This document shows positions 49,226-57,078 of a stretch of DNA of 57,078 nt, piece after piece. A program made the translations under genes and the position numbers. Position 1 is the first letter of the stretch. Each line of letters begins with the position of its first letter. The DNA is taken from the NCBI RefSeq assembly GCF_003097615.1, contig NZ_QCZG01000023.1:1-57078 (forward strand). The letters are read 5' to 3'. Source of the stretch: Pueribacillus theae. GTDB lineage: Bacteria > Bacillota > Bacilli > Bacillales > UBA6769. The notes below the pieces were generated by a model. The model was not told the DNA's origin and ran no database searches. It saw only the letters and a program-made list of their open reading frames with translations.

Positions 49226-49640
49226 AAAAAATCCTCCTGAAATTATCTTTATTTTTAAACACAAGATAAGTTTAGATGGAGATTCTAAAGATTTTTTAAA
49301 GAAGAATTAAAAGATATATAAAATTTTATGTTGCTGAAGAACGTGAGAAAATTTGTATTATACTCTAGACGCCAAAAAGTGTAAAAGGTAGCATTCCTGT
49401 AATGAAGAAACTTGAGGTTTAACAAAAAAAGAGCCCTCTTGGTGTAAAAACAGGATGTCGATGCATCGACTATGGATTACGGTTGGCACAACATTCGCCA
49501 AGCGTGAACTGTCCAGTCTTCTCTAACAGTACGACTTTATTCTTAACAAATGTAGATTGTTATTATTGAAACTTTAGAGTATAAGATGAAATATAGAATA
49601 AATCATTGTAAAATAAGTGTACGAAGCAATTTGGAGGTGA
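49226..49640. other. Non-coding debris between rlmCD and the defence genes
   Basis: No convincing gene. The stretch is AT-rich with a patch near 49430-49530 of different composition that starts AAAAAAGAGCCCTCTTGGTG and holds the perfect 14-bp palindrome GTCGATGCATCGAC (49457-49470). It may be the remains of a mobile element; I could not identify which. Confidence 0.35.
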
Positions 49641-49644
49641 TCCT

Positions 49645-49935
49645 GTGTCCATAAGTATGAAGCTGAAAGACAATCGAGAAGAAATTTTAAGAATTGCTAA
49701 AGAAAATGGAATTAAAAATTTAAAACTATTTGGCTCTGTTGCAAGATCAGAAGATGGTGAAGAAAGTGACATTGATTTATTAGTAAGTTTTGAAGAAGGG
49801 AAAAGTTTATTCGACTTAATTAGATTTAAACAGGAAATGGAAGAAATAATGGGTAAAAACGTTGATGTACTGACAGAAAACGCTATTCATCATAGCATAA
49901 AAGAGAAAATTTTAAATGAGGCAATCCCATTATGA
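49645..49935 (+). CDS. MntA-type minimal nucleotidyltransferase (antitoxin of HepT-MntA)
   Basis: A 96-residue nucleotidyltransferase with the fold's signature FGSVARSEDG and ESDIDLLV (G-S-x8-10-D-x-D). In type VII toxin-antitoxin pairs, MntA adenylylates and inactivates a HEPN RNase, HepT, usually encoded next to it. GTG 49645 has GGAGGTGAT just upstream. The HEPN partner that should follow is only a stub here, so the protein is an orphan. Confidence 0.8.
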   Translation: MSISMKLKDNREEILRIAKENGIKNLKLFGSVARSEDGEESDIDLLVSFEEGKSLFDLIRFKQEMEEIMGKNVDVLTENAIHHSIKEKILNEAIPL

Positions 49936-49994
49936 AAAATGATCATGTGTATCTCACTCATATTTTAGAATGCATCCAGAACATTAACCTTTGA
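49932..49994 (+). pseudogene. Truncated HEPN (HepT-like) toxin stub
   Basis: The ATG at 49932 overlaps the MntA stop (ATGA) and begins MKNDHVYLTHILECIQNI, like HepT-type HEPN toxins (M-x-D-x-x-Y-L-x-H-I-L-E-x-I). It stops after 20 codons at TGA 49992-49994. The rest, including the RxxxxH catalytic motif, is missing. jetD starts 15 bases later, so the deletion joins the two systems. Confidence 0.6.
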
Positions 49995-50009
49995 AAGTTG
50001 AGATGGTGT

Positions 50010-51032
50010 ATGAAAGATAGATTAGTTTTAATCCTTGAATCAGCTAGAAAGTCAACTATAACACTTAGTGAATTAGAAAAGGTTGCAAATACTTGTGATA
50101 GATATGATGATTTTGCTGCGTCAGTTCAAGTTTTAATAAATGAAGGTTTTATTTCAGCGATAAGGAGCCATGGAACCAATTGGAAAGGATTACCTAATAG
50201 TTTTCGAATTCAAAAAGGGAAAGTAAACCAGCCTTTAATAGAAGAAATTCAAAAGATGCAGTTTAAAGTCCATCCTGCCATAGATTTAAGCCCTTATTTT
50301 TCGCTTTCCAAAAAGAAATGGCTGGAGGATAAAGCATACATAGTATTGATCGATGCGTATTTAAAGAAAAACGGACTACCTACCATCCCCACCAATAGCT
50401 CGGGTCGTTCTTATGAAATAATGAAGGATGAGAAATGGATTGATGAGCAGGGTGGAAAAGCTCTGTTAGATAAGCTGAATCTATGGGATAAGTTGAAGAT
50501 CATTAAAACCCCAGACCCCCTCATGTTTGCAATAAACCCGAACGAGCTTCTGTCAAATCAAAGCGTACATAGACACCTCATTGTAGAAAATAAAGCAACC
50601 TATTCCGGATTAATAGATTTATTATTAAATACCAGTTTCACTACACTTATATACGGTTCAGGATGGAAAATCTCTTCAAGTCTAAACCAATTATCCAAGC
50701 AGGTCGGCCTCACTGACAAGGAAATTCAACATAAAATTTATTATTTTGGCGACTTAGATTATGAAGGGGTTAGTATTTTCAACCACGTCTACGAAAAATA
50801 CAACATGAATTTGGCCACATCTTTTTATGAGGCCATGCTTAGAAAACCTTACTTTGAAGGGAAAGAAAATCAAATGAGGAATGAAGTGGCGTTACAGCAC
50901 TTTTTACATTATTTTAGTAAAAAAGATCAGGAGGCCATAGTATCCATGTTTCAGGAAAATGGTTACTATCCTCAAGAATCGTTAACGAAGGAAGAGCTAC
51001 ATCATATTTGGAGGAACACATTATGGACTTAG
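50010..51032 (+). CDS. jetD: Wadjet nuclease subunit JetD (Toprim)
   Basis: The 340-residue protein has an N-terminal winged-helix-like region and a C-terminal topoisomerase VI-like Toprim domain: Glu 193 in IVENKATYSG and the DxD pair Asp 248/Asp 250 in YYFGDLDYEGVSIF, with NEVALQHFL and a C-terminal YYPQESL. This pattern fits JetD (DUF3322/DUF2220), which cuts plasmid DNA extruded by the JetABC SMC motor. ATG 50010 is preferred; TTG 49998 is possible. Its stop overlaps the jetA start by 10 bases. Confidence 0.85.
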   Translation: MKDRLVLILESARKSTITLSELEKVANTCDRYDDFAASVQVLINEGFISAIRSHGTNWKGLPNSFRIQKGKVNQPLIEEIQKMQFKVHPAIDLSPYFSLSKKKWLEDKAYIVLIDAYLKKNGLPTIPTNSSGRSYEIMKDEKWIDEQGGKALLDKLNLWDKLKIIKTPDPLMFAINPNELLSNQSVHRHLIVENKATYSGLIDLLLNTSFTTLIYGSGWKISSSLNQLSKQVGLTDKEIQHKIYYFGDLDYEGVSIFNHVYEKYNMNLATSFYEAMLRKPYFEGKENQMRNEVALQHFLHYFSKKDQEAIVSMFQENGYYPQESLTKEELHHIWRNTLWT

Positions 51033-52534
51033 AATTAAAAGGGATAACGGAAAACTACCGTGAACGAATGCAGCGATTAGCATTATTCGATCCGTTATTC
51101 CGATTAGAAAACAAGCGGGAAAAGGATGAAAAAAATCAACCGATTGACTACTTCGGTTATGGTTTATTAACCCTGTTATTTTTCTTTGAAAACATGTTAA
51201 TTAGAAACAAAAAGACTAGTACACAAGATTTAGCTCAATATCTTTTTGCGTTAAACCGTGGTGAATACTCCCTCTCCCTTGAAGGCTTTGAAAAGGTTGC
51301 TCGAACCATCGTGGAGACCTTTCGTCCACCGAGTGGAAAGAGGAATGAAAAAACATTTTATAATTGGGAAACGAGGGAGTATGAATCCGTCCATTATTCC
51401 ATTTTGAAAGCCGATCGAGCAGATATCAATTCGAATACCCAATATTATAAATTAGATGAACAAGGGCTAGAACTCGTTTTTGCGACGAAGGAGTATTTCA
51501 CCGAGTTTCAACTATCCATTAACCAGTTAGTCTTAAGGAAACAGCTTGAAAAAGGGGAATTTATCGGAGCCTTAAGGCAAATTGATGAAATGCATATTGA
51601 TGTGGAATCATTAAGAAATCGAATGACGATTGTGAAACATGAAATTCAACGAAATATCATCTCGGATGAAACATATGAACGTTATAAACAAATGGTTGAG
51701 GATATCAATGCCCGATTAATAAGGGAAAATGAAGAATTCTCTGAATTACATACATTTGTAAAAGAGACTAAGAATCGCTTGGCCTACGATATGAATTCGG
51801 AAAAGGAGCGAAAAGCTTACGAACTAATCTTGCAGATTGATCGGGAGCTTGGGGAAGTGCATCATATCCATACGATGTTATTGAAGGAAAGTATTGATTT
51901 AAAAACGACGGCGTTACATGCTGCTGGGGAGGCTCTCTATTTTGTAGGTATTGACTCTTTTAACTTTAAACAAGAAATTACAGCTCCACTAGTAAGTAAG
52001 CCTTTGCCTCTAGTCGCATCAAAAAGATTAATAGAGCCATTTCTAAAAATTGAACAGAGCGAAACCTGGTCTCCGCTAGTGATTTTTTCAGAGCAACGTA
52101 TTGAAACTCATGATGGGATAGAGCGAACGAATGACTTTGATGAACTTTCTGACGAGGCATTACAGGAACTAGAAAATGCTCAGGTTCAGAAATTATTTGG
52201 GGATATTATGACCCTTCTTCTGAAGATAATGGAAGGAAAAGATGTGATAACCTTAAACGAAGTGATCGAAAGAACTCGTGTAGAGGATCCTAACTGGTTG
52301 AATAGAAGACTATTTTATCAATTCTGGTATGTTATGCATCAACGATCACCCATTATTCATGAAAAAACAGAGGAAAGTAATGGGTCTCTATTTGAAGAAG
52401 TTTTAGAGTTAATTAAACACAAATACTCCTCAATAGAAATAGAAGAATTACCTGAAATTACGATAGTGACGGAGCGGTTTTCTATCCAAAACATGGAGCT
52501 TCGTTTAATGGTAGGTGAAGAAGATGGACTATAG
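51023..52534 (+). CDS. jetA: Wadjet kleisin subunit JetA
   Basis: The 503-residue protein follows jetD and precedes two genes typical of JetB and JetC, and has the kleisin-like layout: an N-terminal winged-helix (LFDPLFRLENKRE, GYGLLTLLFFFEN), a long helical middle (EMHIDVESLRNRMTIVKHEI, YERYKQMVEDINARL) and a C-terminal winged-helix region (LNRRLFYQFWYVMHQ). It should bridge the two JetC heads. ATG 51023 has GGAGG 8 bases upstream. Confidence 0.82.
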   Translation: MDLELKGITENYRERMQRLALFDPLFRLENKREKDEKNQPIDYFGYGLLTLLFFFENMLIRNKKTSTQDLAQYLFALNRGEYSLSLEGFEKVARTIVETFRPPSGKRNEKTFYNWETREYESVHYSILKADRADINSNTQYYKLDEQGLELVFATKEYFTEFQLSINQLVLRKQLEKGEFIGALRQIDEMHIDVESLRNRMTIVKHEIQRNIISDETYERYKQMVEDINARLIRENEEFSELHTFVKETKNRLAYDMNSEKERKAYELILQIDRELGEVHHIHTMLLKESIDLKTTALHAAGEALYFVGIDSFNFKQEITAPLVSKPLPLVASKRLIEPFLKIEQSETWSPLVIFSEQRIETHDGIERTNDFDELSDEALQELENAQVQKLFGDIMTLLLKIMEGKDVITLNEVIERTRVEDPNWLNRRLFYQFWYVMHQRSPIIHEKTEESNGSLFEEVLELIKHKYSSIEIEELPEITIVTERFSIQNMELRLMVGEEDGL

Positions 52535-53258
52535 ACAAGAAGAAGTAATAAAAGCTTTTCGAATTTATGCAAAAATTAGTCAAAAGGGATTTAGTGAGGG
52601 TGATGAACTCAGATTGTATTTGGCAGAAGACAAGGTTAGAGGGCTAGTAGATCAATTTGCCAAAGAAGTCGATTGTACCATATTCTCTGTTGGGGAACGC
52701 CTCTACTTCGTACCATTGGCGGTACATTCCCCCTTTCATATTTCGAATGATACATTGAAAAAAACTTATTTTACGGGAAAAACAGTCAATGCAGATATTT
52801 ATTTTATGTATGTGACCATTATTATCCTTATTGGAGAATTTTACGATAGTTATCAAACGACAGAGCCAACGCGCGATTTCATTTCGATGAATGACTGGCT
52901 TGAACAAGTGAATGAAAGGCTAGAGACATTGCAAGCAATCGGGGAAGAAGAATTAAAAGAGCTTGAAAAGGAATATGAGTATAACTGGAGTGCCATTATT
53001 GGGAAATGGAAGGATATGGATGATTTAAAAGAAACAGCCAAATCCCAATCTGGAAGAACGATTAGTAGACTTAGTTTTCTTCATACGGTGAAACGGTTTT
53101 TAGTGATGCAAGAATTAGTGCAAGACATTGGGAACGATGAATTGCAATTAACAGAAAAAGCGAAAGTGATTGTCCAAAGGTATTTTATGGAGTTGGAGTA
53201 TAACCGGGGGATTTTAGAATTTATTTACTCGATTGATCGACAAAAGGAGGAGGTATAA
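52524..53258 (+). CDS. jetB: Wadjet KITE-like subunit JetB
   Basis: The 244-residue protein (from ATG 52524; GTG 52515 is also possible) sits between JetA and JetC as the KITE/MukE-like subunit, with winged-helix-like segments EEVIKAFRIYAKISQKGF and LSFLHTVKRFLVMQELVQDI. Homologues carry a DUF6063-type domain. It overlaps jetA by 11 bases, and jetC starts at the base after its stop, so translation is coupled. Confidence 0.8.
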   Translation: MDYRQEEVIKAFRIYAKISQKGFSEGDELRLYLAEDKVRGLVDQFAKEVDCTIFSVGERLYFVPLAVHSPFHISNDTLKKTYFTGKTVNADIYFMYVTIIILIGEFYDSYQTTEPTRDFISMNDWLEQVNERLETLQAIGEEELKELEKEYEYNWSAIIGKWKDMDDLKETAKSQSGRTISRLSFLHTVKRFLVMQELVQDIGNDELQLTEKAKVIVQRYFMELEYNRGILEFIYSIDRQKEEV

Positions 53259-56200
53259 ATGCCCTCTATTTCAAAAATTAGGTTCACCAATGTCGTGTAT
53301 GAAGGTGGAGCAAAGCGATACAACGATGATATTTTCCTATTTGATAGCCATAATGGGGCGATTTTATTGGAAAATGGTGGAGGAAAAACTGTATTTATTC
53401 AAGCGGCGCTCCAGGCGATTTTGCCTAATGCAGAATTAGCAGAGCGCAAATTAAAGGAAACCCTTTCCCTAGAGTCTTCAAGTTCTCATATTGCGATAGA
53501 ATGGATAATCACTGAACGGCCGAGACGTTACGCCCTTACCGCAGTCACCTTATATATGGAAAAAGAAGGGGTTAAATCATATTGTTACACCTATGAGTAT
53601 GAAGAAGGGGACAAGCATCGAATTGAGGAATTGCCCTTTGTTAGAACAACTCCAAATGGAAAACTTCGACCTGCGAATCGTGATGAGATGAATGATTATT
53701 ATTCAACGATGAAGTCGTCACATCCTTTAAAAGCGAGTACATTTGATACGGTAAAAAGCTATCATCAGCATTTAGAAGAGCGATTCAAAATAATTGCTTC
53801 AGAGTGGAAGAAAATCACTGTCATCAATAGCTCTGAAGGTGGAGTAGAAAGTTTTTTTGATGGCTGCAAAACGACTTCCCAACTTGTGGACCAATTGCTT
53901 ATTCCAACGGTCGAGGAGGCAATCGCCGGAAAAGGTTCAATCGATTTTGTCCAAACCTTTGAGAAGCAGCGGGAGCATTTTAAAGCCCATAAAAGATTAC
54001 GTCGTGTAATTGAAGAGAATCAACAAGTAGAAAAGGAAATTGAAAGTTATGCATCTTCCTTCAAGCAATTAGATCAAGTCGAAAAACAACTAGAGGAACA
54101 GAAGGTAAATGTGAAATCACTGTACAATCATACGAAGGCTGAGCAGGAAGAAACAAGGGAAACTTTAAGAAATATTCAATCTAGCATAGAAAATTGGCAA
54201 GTTGAGCAGGATGAGTGGGAACGGAGGAGCAAATCCTATGAGCTCTCTCTGTTGCAGCAAAAGAAAGATGCGGCATTTGACAAGTATAAAGTGGAAAAAG
54301 AGGAATTCGATCAATTCGTACATGGGCAAAAAGAAAAGAATAACCGCTTAACACAACTAAGGGTTGCGAAAGTTCATAAGGATATAAAGAAAAATGAGGA
54401 ATTACGCCTTCATTATTTAGAGCAACTCAGCTCCCTAAAAAAAGATGAAGAAACTGTCGAACTTGAGGAGCTATTAGCAGACAATACTGCTTTTTTGAAA
54501 GGGTATTTCACCCAGGAAGAAGAGAAAATAGAACGAATTATAAAGTTAGTTGAACATCAAAAAAGTAGGAAGCAGGATGAAATAGAACAAGAGGAAAAGG
54601 TTCATGCAAGTCTTGAAAATGATGCTAAGACGAAAAGACTAAAAGATAGAGAGCTAAATACTAAAACTGAGCATATAGAAAAAGATATGCAAGAAATTAC
54701 GAAAGAAATATTGGCGAACCCACTTAAAGAAAGTGTAGAGGGTGAGTTTCCGAAATGGGAGCGTGATTTCGGGTGCTATCATGAAGAAATGGTCGCTTTT
54801 GATAGTCATATAAAAGCATTAGAGCACTCAAAACAGGAACTTAAGGAAGCGATCCCAAATGTACAAAAGGAGTACGATAACTTTCGGGATGAAGTAACAA
54901 AATACAAGCAACAAATAAAAGTAATCGAACACCAACAAAACGAAATCTTATCTGAACTAGTGGCACGAATGCCCCAATGGATGTATTACAATTCGATTTA
55001 TGAAAAAGAAGAAACCATTTTCGCGCAGCTTGAAGAAAGAGTGGAAAAGCTTTCAAAAGAAAAAGAAGATTTATTATTCAAAGAAAGACAGGCAACTAGA
55101 TTCGCTGATGACTATCAAAATAATCCGTCATTTACCGCAGACCCCAAGCTTGAGTTATGGAGAAATCGTTGGCGAAACCAATTTACCTATCTTGAACTAG
55201 GAACTGATTTTGTTCAGCAAGCGGCTCGTTCGTTGGAAGGTTCGGTGGAAGAATATTTTCTCAAATATCCGTATTGGTCCATCACATTTATTGTGACGGA
55301 AGCAGAAGTGATGAAGTTACGTGATAAGTTGTATGCAGTTGAACTTGAGATGTCTCATCCGGTATACATTTGTACGGAGGAAGAAGCCCGAACGTTGATT
55401 AGGGGACAGGAGAAACCTAATGACCAACAGATTTTTCCTCGTATTTGGAAAGAAAACCTCTCGATCGAAAAGTTTAATCACTGGAAGATTGAGGTCGAAA
55501 AGCAAGCGAATGAATCGAAGAATGAGCGGACTAAGAAAGAATCAGAGCTTCAAAGCTGGAGGGAAGTTTTTTCGAAGGTTCGTGAATTTATTCTGAGATA
55601 TCCATTCGAGCAGTACACTCATCTAAAAGAACAATTAAGAGTAGCTTCGGAGGAAGAAGCAAAACAAAAACGAGTGTTGCATGAGCTCAATGCGAAGGTA
55701 GAGAGCAACGAAAGAGAGATAGAAGATTATACGAAGCGATTATCCGAGGCCAAGGATATTTATAATGGACTAGAGTCCAAGCTCTCTAAAGGCAGAAATT
55801 ATTTTACGAAAAAGAAAGACTGGGAGTTCTACATGAAAGAACTCATAAGAATTTGTGAGAAAATGGATAAAGTAACGAAAGAAATAGAAAAAATAGGAAG
55901 ACTTCTGGCTAATCTTTCAGACGAACTTGATGAACTAGATAGGCAATTAAGTCTAGCCAAGGAGCCATTATATGTTCTAAGAGGGGATACTTATTATAAA
56001 GAAGTAGCAAAGGAAGAACCGAAATTTTCTTCCAAAAGTTATGAGCTATTAGTAAATGAACGGAAATCATTGAGAAGAAAGTTAGATGATAAGCAAGAAG
56101 GCAGGGAGTTACTAGAAGAAAAAATAGAAACAGTGAATAAGAAACTTGAAGAGTTAACCGGTGAAAAAACCCTGTTAGAGCAACAATATGGATTAGTAGA

Positions 56201-57020
56201 AGCAATTGAATTTCCAGCTCACGGGACAGAAGAAATTACCCAGCTTAGCAAATCGATTAAAGATTTAGAAGGAAGAATCGAAACGTTAAGAACGACAGTG
56301 GATGGACTTAAAGAGCAGTGGTATAAAGCAAGTCATGAATATGAGATTCGTAAGGGTGATTTTCAAAAATTATATCAGGAAATTGAAATCTTTAATGTTT
56401 CCCATACAGAGGTAAAGGAACAGCTTAATGTAGAGCGAAAAAGGTTGCAGGAAAGATTCAATTTTTTAACGGGGGAACAAAAAAGATACGAGTTATTGGA
56501 AAGGGAAATAGAAAAAGCCATAAATGAATTAGAGAAGCAAGATATGCTCTTTGCATTCTTGCATGAAAGTGTTCCGAAACGTCTACTAGAAGAACAAATC
56601 AAACAAGATTATGCGTATAAACGGATGGAGATTGTTTCTCATTCGGTCGATGACCTGTCATCTATAAGAGAAAAAGTACTTTCTTTGCAGAAAAAGCGCG
56701 ATCGTGAAAAAGCACAATTCATTAGGTTTTGTCACGAAAAAATTATCGATATTAAACTACGAAATACATGTATTACAGGAATCGAACATAAACTTAACTT
56801 TGGCGATGTAATCGAATGGCAAGAAAAAATGAGCGATCGAATTCAACGAACTGTGAGAATTGCCGAAGAAGACATGAGGGAACATGACAAGCAACTACAA
56901 CAATTTATCTCCCATCTCCATCTTTACTTACGAACCATTGCTGATGAACTAAGGTTAATTCCAAGGCAGACGCGGGTAAAGGTAGAAGATAAATCAAAAG
57001 ACATTTATATCTGTTTATAG
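53259..57020 (+). CDS. jetC: Wadjet SMC-like ATPase JetC, C-terminally truncated
   Basis: The 1253-residue product begins with an SMC/MukB-type head: PSISKIRFTNVVYEGG and a Walker A loop LLENGGGKTVF (N39-G-G-G-K43-T44). It continues through very long coiled coils (roughly residues 250-620 and 750-1200) around a hinge-like middle. I see no ABC signature (LSGGE-like) and no Walker B: the frame stops at KVEDKSKDIYICL, where homologues as I recall them read on for about 200 more residues with those motifs. A mobile-element end seems to start at the same point, so this allele is probably inactive. RBS AAAGGAGGAGG precedes ATG 53259. Confidence 0.82.
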   Translation: MPSISKIRFTNVVYEGGAKRYNDDIFLFDSHNGAILLENGGGKTVFIQAALQAILPNAELAERKLKETLSLESSSSHIAIEWIITERPRRYALTAVTLYMEKEGVKSYCYTYEYEEGDKHRIEELPFVRTTPNGKLRPANRDEMNDYYSTMKSSHPLKASTFDTVKSYHQHLEERFKIIASEWKKITVINSSEGGVESFFDGCKTTSQLVDQLLIPTVEEAIAGKGSIDFVQTFEKQREHFKAHKRLRRVIEENQQVEKEIESYASSFKQLDQVEKQLEEQKVNVKSLYNHTKAEQEETRETLRNIQSSIENWQVEQDEWERRSKSYELSLLQQKKDAAFDKYKVEKEEFDQFVHGQKEKNNRLTQLRVAKVHKDIKKNEELRLHYLEQLSSLKKDEETVELEELLADNTAFLKGYFTQEEEKIERIIKLVEHQKSRKQDEIEQEEKVHASLENDAKTKRLKDRELNTKTEHIEKDMQEITKEILANPLKESVEGEFPKWERDFGCYHEEMVAFDSHIKALEHSKQELKEAIPNVQKEYDNFRDEVTKYKQQIKVIEHQQNEILSELVARMPQWMYYNSIYEKEETIFAQLEERVEKLSKEKEDLLFKERQATRFADDYQNNPSFTADPKLELWRNRWRNQFTYLELGTDFVQQAARSLEGSVEEYFLKYPYWSITFIVTEAEVMKLRDKLYAVELEMSHPVYICTEEEARTLIRGQEKPNDQQIFPRIWKENLSIEKFNHWKIEVEKQANESKNERTKKESELQSWREVFSKVREFILRYPFEQYTHLKEQLRVASEEEAKQKRVLHELNAKVESNEREIEDYTKRLSEAKDIYNGLESKLSKGRNYFTKKKDWEFYMKELIRICEKMDKVTKEIEKIGRLLANLSDELDELDRQLSLAKEPLYVLRGDTYYKEVAKEEPKFSSKSYELLVNERKSLRRKLDDKQEGRELLEEKIETVNKKLEELTGEKTLLEQQYGLVEAIEFPAHGTEEITQLSKSIKDLEGRIETLRTTVDGLKEQWYKASHEYEIRKGDFQKLYQEIEIFNVSHTEVKEQLNVERKRLQERFNFLTGEQKRYELLEREIEKAINELEKQDMLFAFLHESVPKRLLEEQIKQDYAYKRMEIVSHSVDDLSSIREKVLSLQKKRDREKAQFIRFCHEKIIDIKLRNTCITGIEHKLNFGDVIEWQEKMSDRIQRTVRIAEEDMREHDKQLQQFISHLHLYLRTIADELRLIPRQTRVKVEDKSKDIYICL

Positions 57021-57078
57021 TAATCTAAAACTGGGCCACCATGGTAATTGAAAAGTCCCCCACTGTTATAATAAACTC
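57012..57078 (+). mobile_element. Left end of a putative IS21-like insertion (continues past window)
   Basis: The jetC reading frame changes character at about 57012, where sequence starts TG and goes on AATCTAAAACTGGGCCACCA and TGAAAAGTCCCCCAC. TG-starting ends with repeated GGCCAC and AAAGTCCCCC-like motifs are typical of IS21-family elements. Only 67 bases are visible and no transposase is in the window, so this is a tentative assignment. Confidence 0.45.

Overview
The window is a contiguous piece of a low-to-moderate G+C Firmicutes chromosome, almost certainly a spore-forming member of the Bacillaceae. The evidence is the gene order (rRNA - yebE - yebG - pur operon - yerA/yerB/yerC - pcrB - pcrA - ligA - yerH - gatCAB - dgkB - rlmCD, which follows Bacillus subtilis), an H-type small acid-soluble spore protein gene, strong AGGAGG-type ribosome binding sites, GTG and TTG starts, and Firmicutes-style PurBox, guanine riboswitch and Rho-independent terminators. 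I cannot name the species from the sequence alone.

Layout. 1-330: 3' end of a 23S rRNA, a 5S rRNA and its terminator. 490-12780: yebE-yebG, then the de novo purine operon behind a PurBox pair, a promoter and a guanine riboswitch. The operon reads purE-K-B-L-F-M-N-H-D. purC, purS and purQ, which sit between purB and purL in B. subtilis, are absent; purF has no start codon ahead of its catalytic cysteine; PurL and PurM carry changes at positions I remember as near-invariant. 12790-14830: small genes (a 43-residue protein, sspH, a CWC cysteine-rich protein, a one-helix TatA-like peptide) around an nrnB-like DHH phosphoesterase broken by an in-frame stop. 15000-28220: housekeeping block yerA-yerB-yerC, pcrB-pcrA-ligA-yerH and gatCAB.

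28260-34400 (minus strand): a six-gene operon for a Y_phosphatase3-type phosphatase, a metallophosphoesterase and an Ugp-like ABC importer. Its upstream region has TGTTAA/TGTAAA hexamers repeated at exactly 11-bp steps, the architecture of a PhoP box, which suggests phosphate scavenging from an organic phosphodiester. 34400-42415: a thioredoxin-fold protein, a TSUP exporter, a YkoGH-like two-component system flanked by PepSY proteins, a short FtsH-like protease, and a PadR regulator (with a clear operator) plus a SnoaL-like protein.

42415-47530: an IS200 transposase fragment, a putative type I toxin-antitoxin locus with convergent RNAs, an ECF sigma/anti-sigma operon with two membrane proteins (one with an internal triplication), dgkB and a nested palindromic repeat, ending at rlmCD. 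48914-57078: an accessory island at the rlmCD 3' end, with gene debris, an orphan MntA-type nucleotidyltransferase, a 20-codon stub of its HEPN partner, and a Wadjet-type plasmid-defence operon in the order jetD-jetA-jetB-jetC. JetC stops before its C-terminal ATPase half, at what looks like the end of an IS21-like element running off the window.

The most notable signals are the incomplete purine operon, the PhoP-box-controlled phosphodiester operon, the damaged Wadjet/HepT-MntA defence island, and the toxin locus whose transcript seems to terminate before its stop codon.
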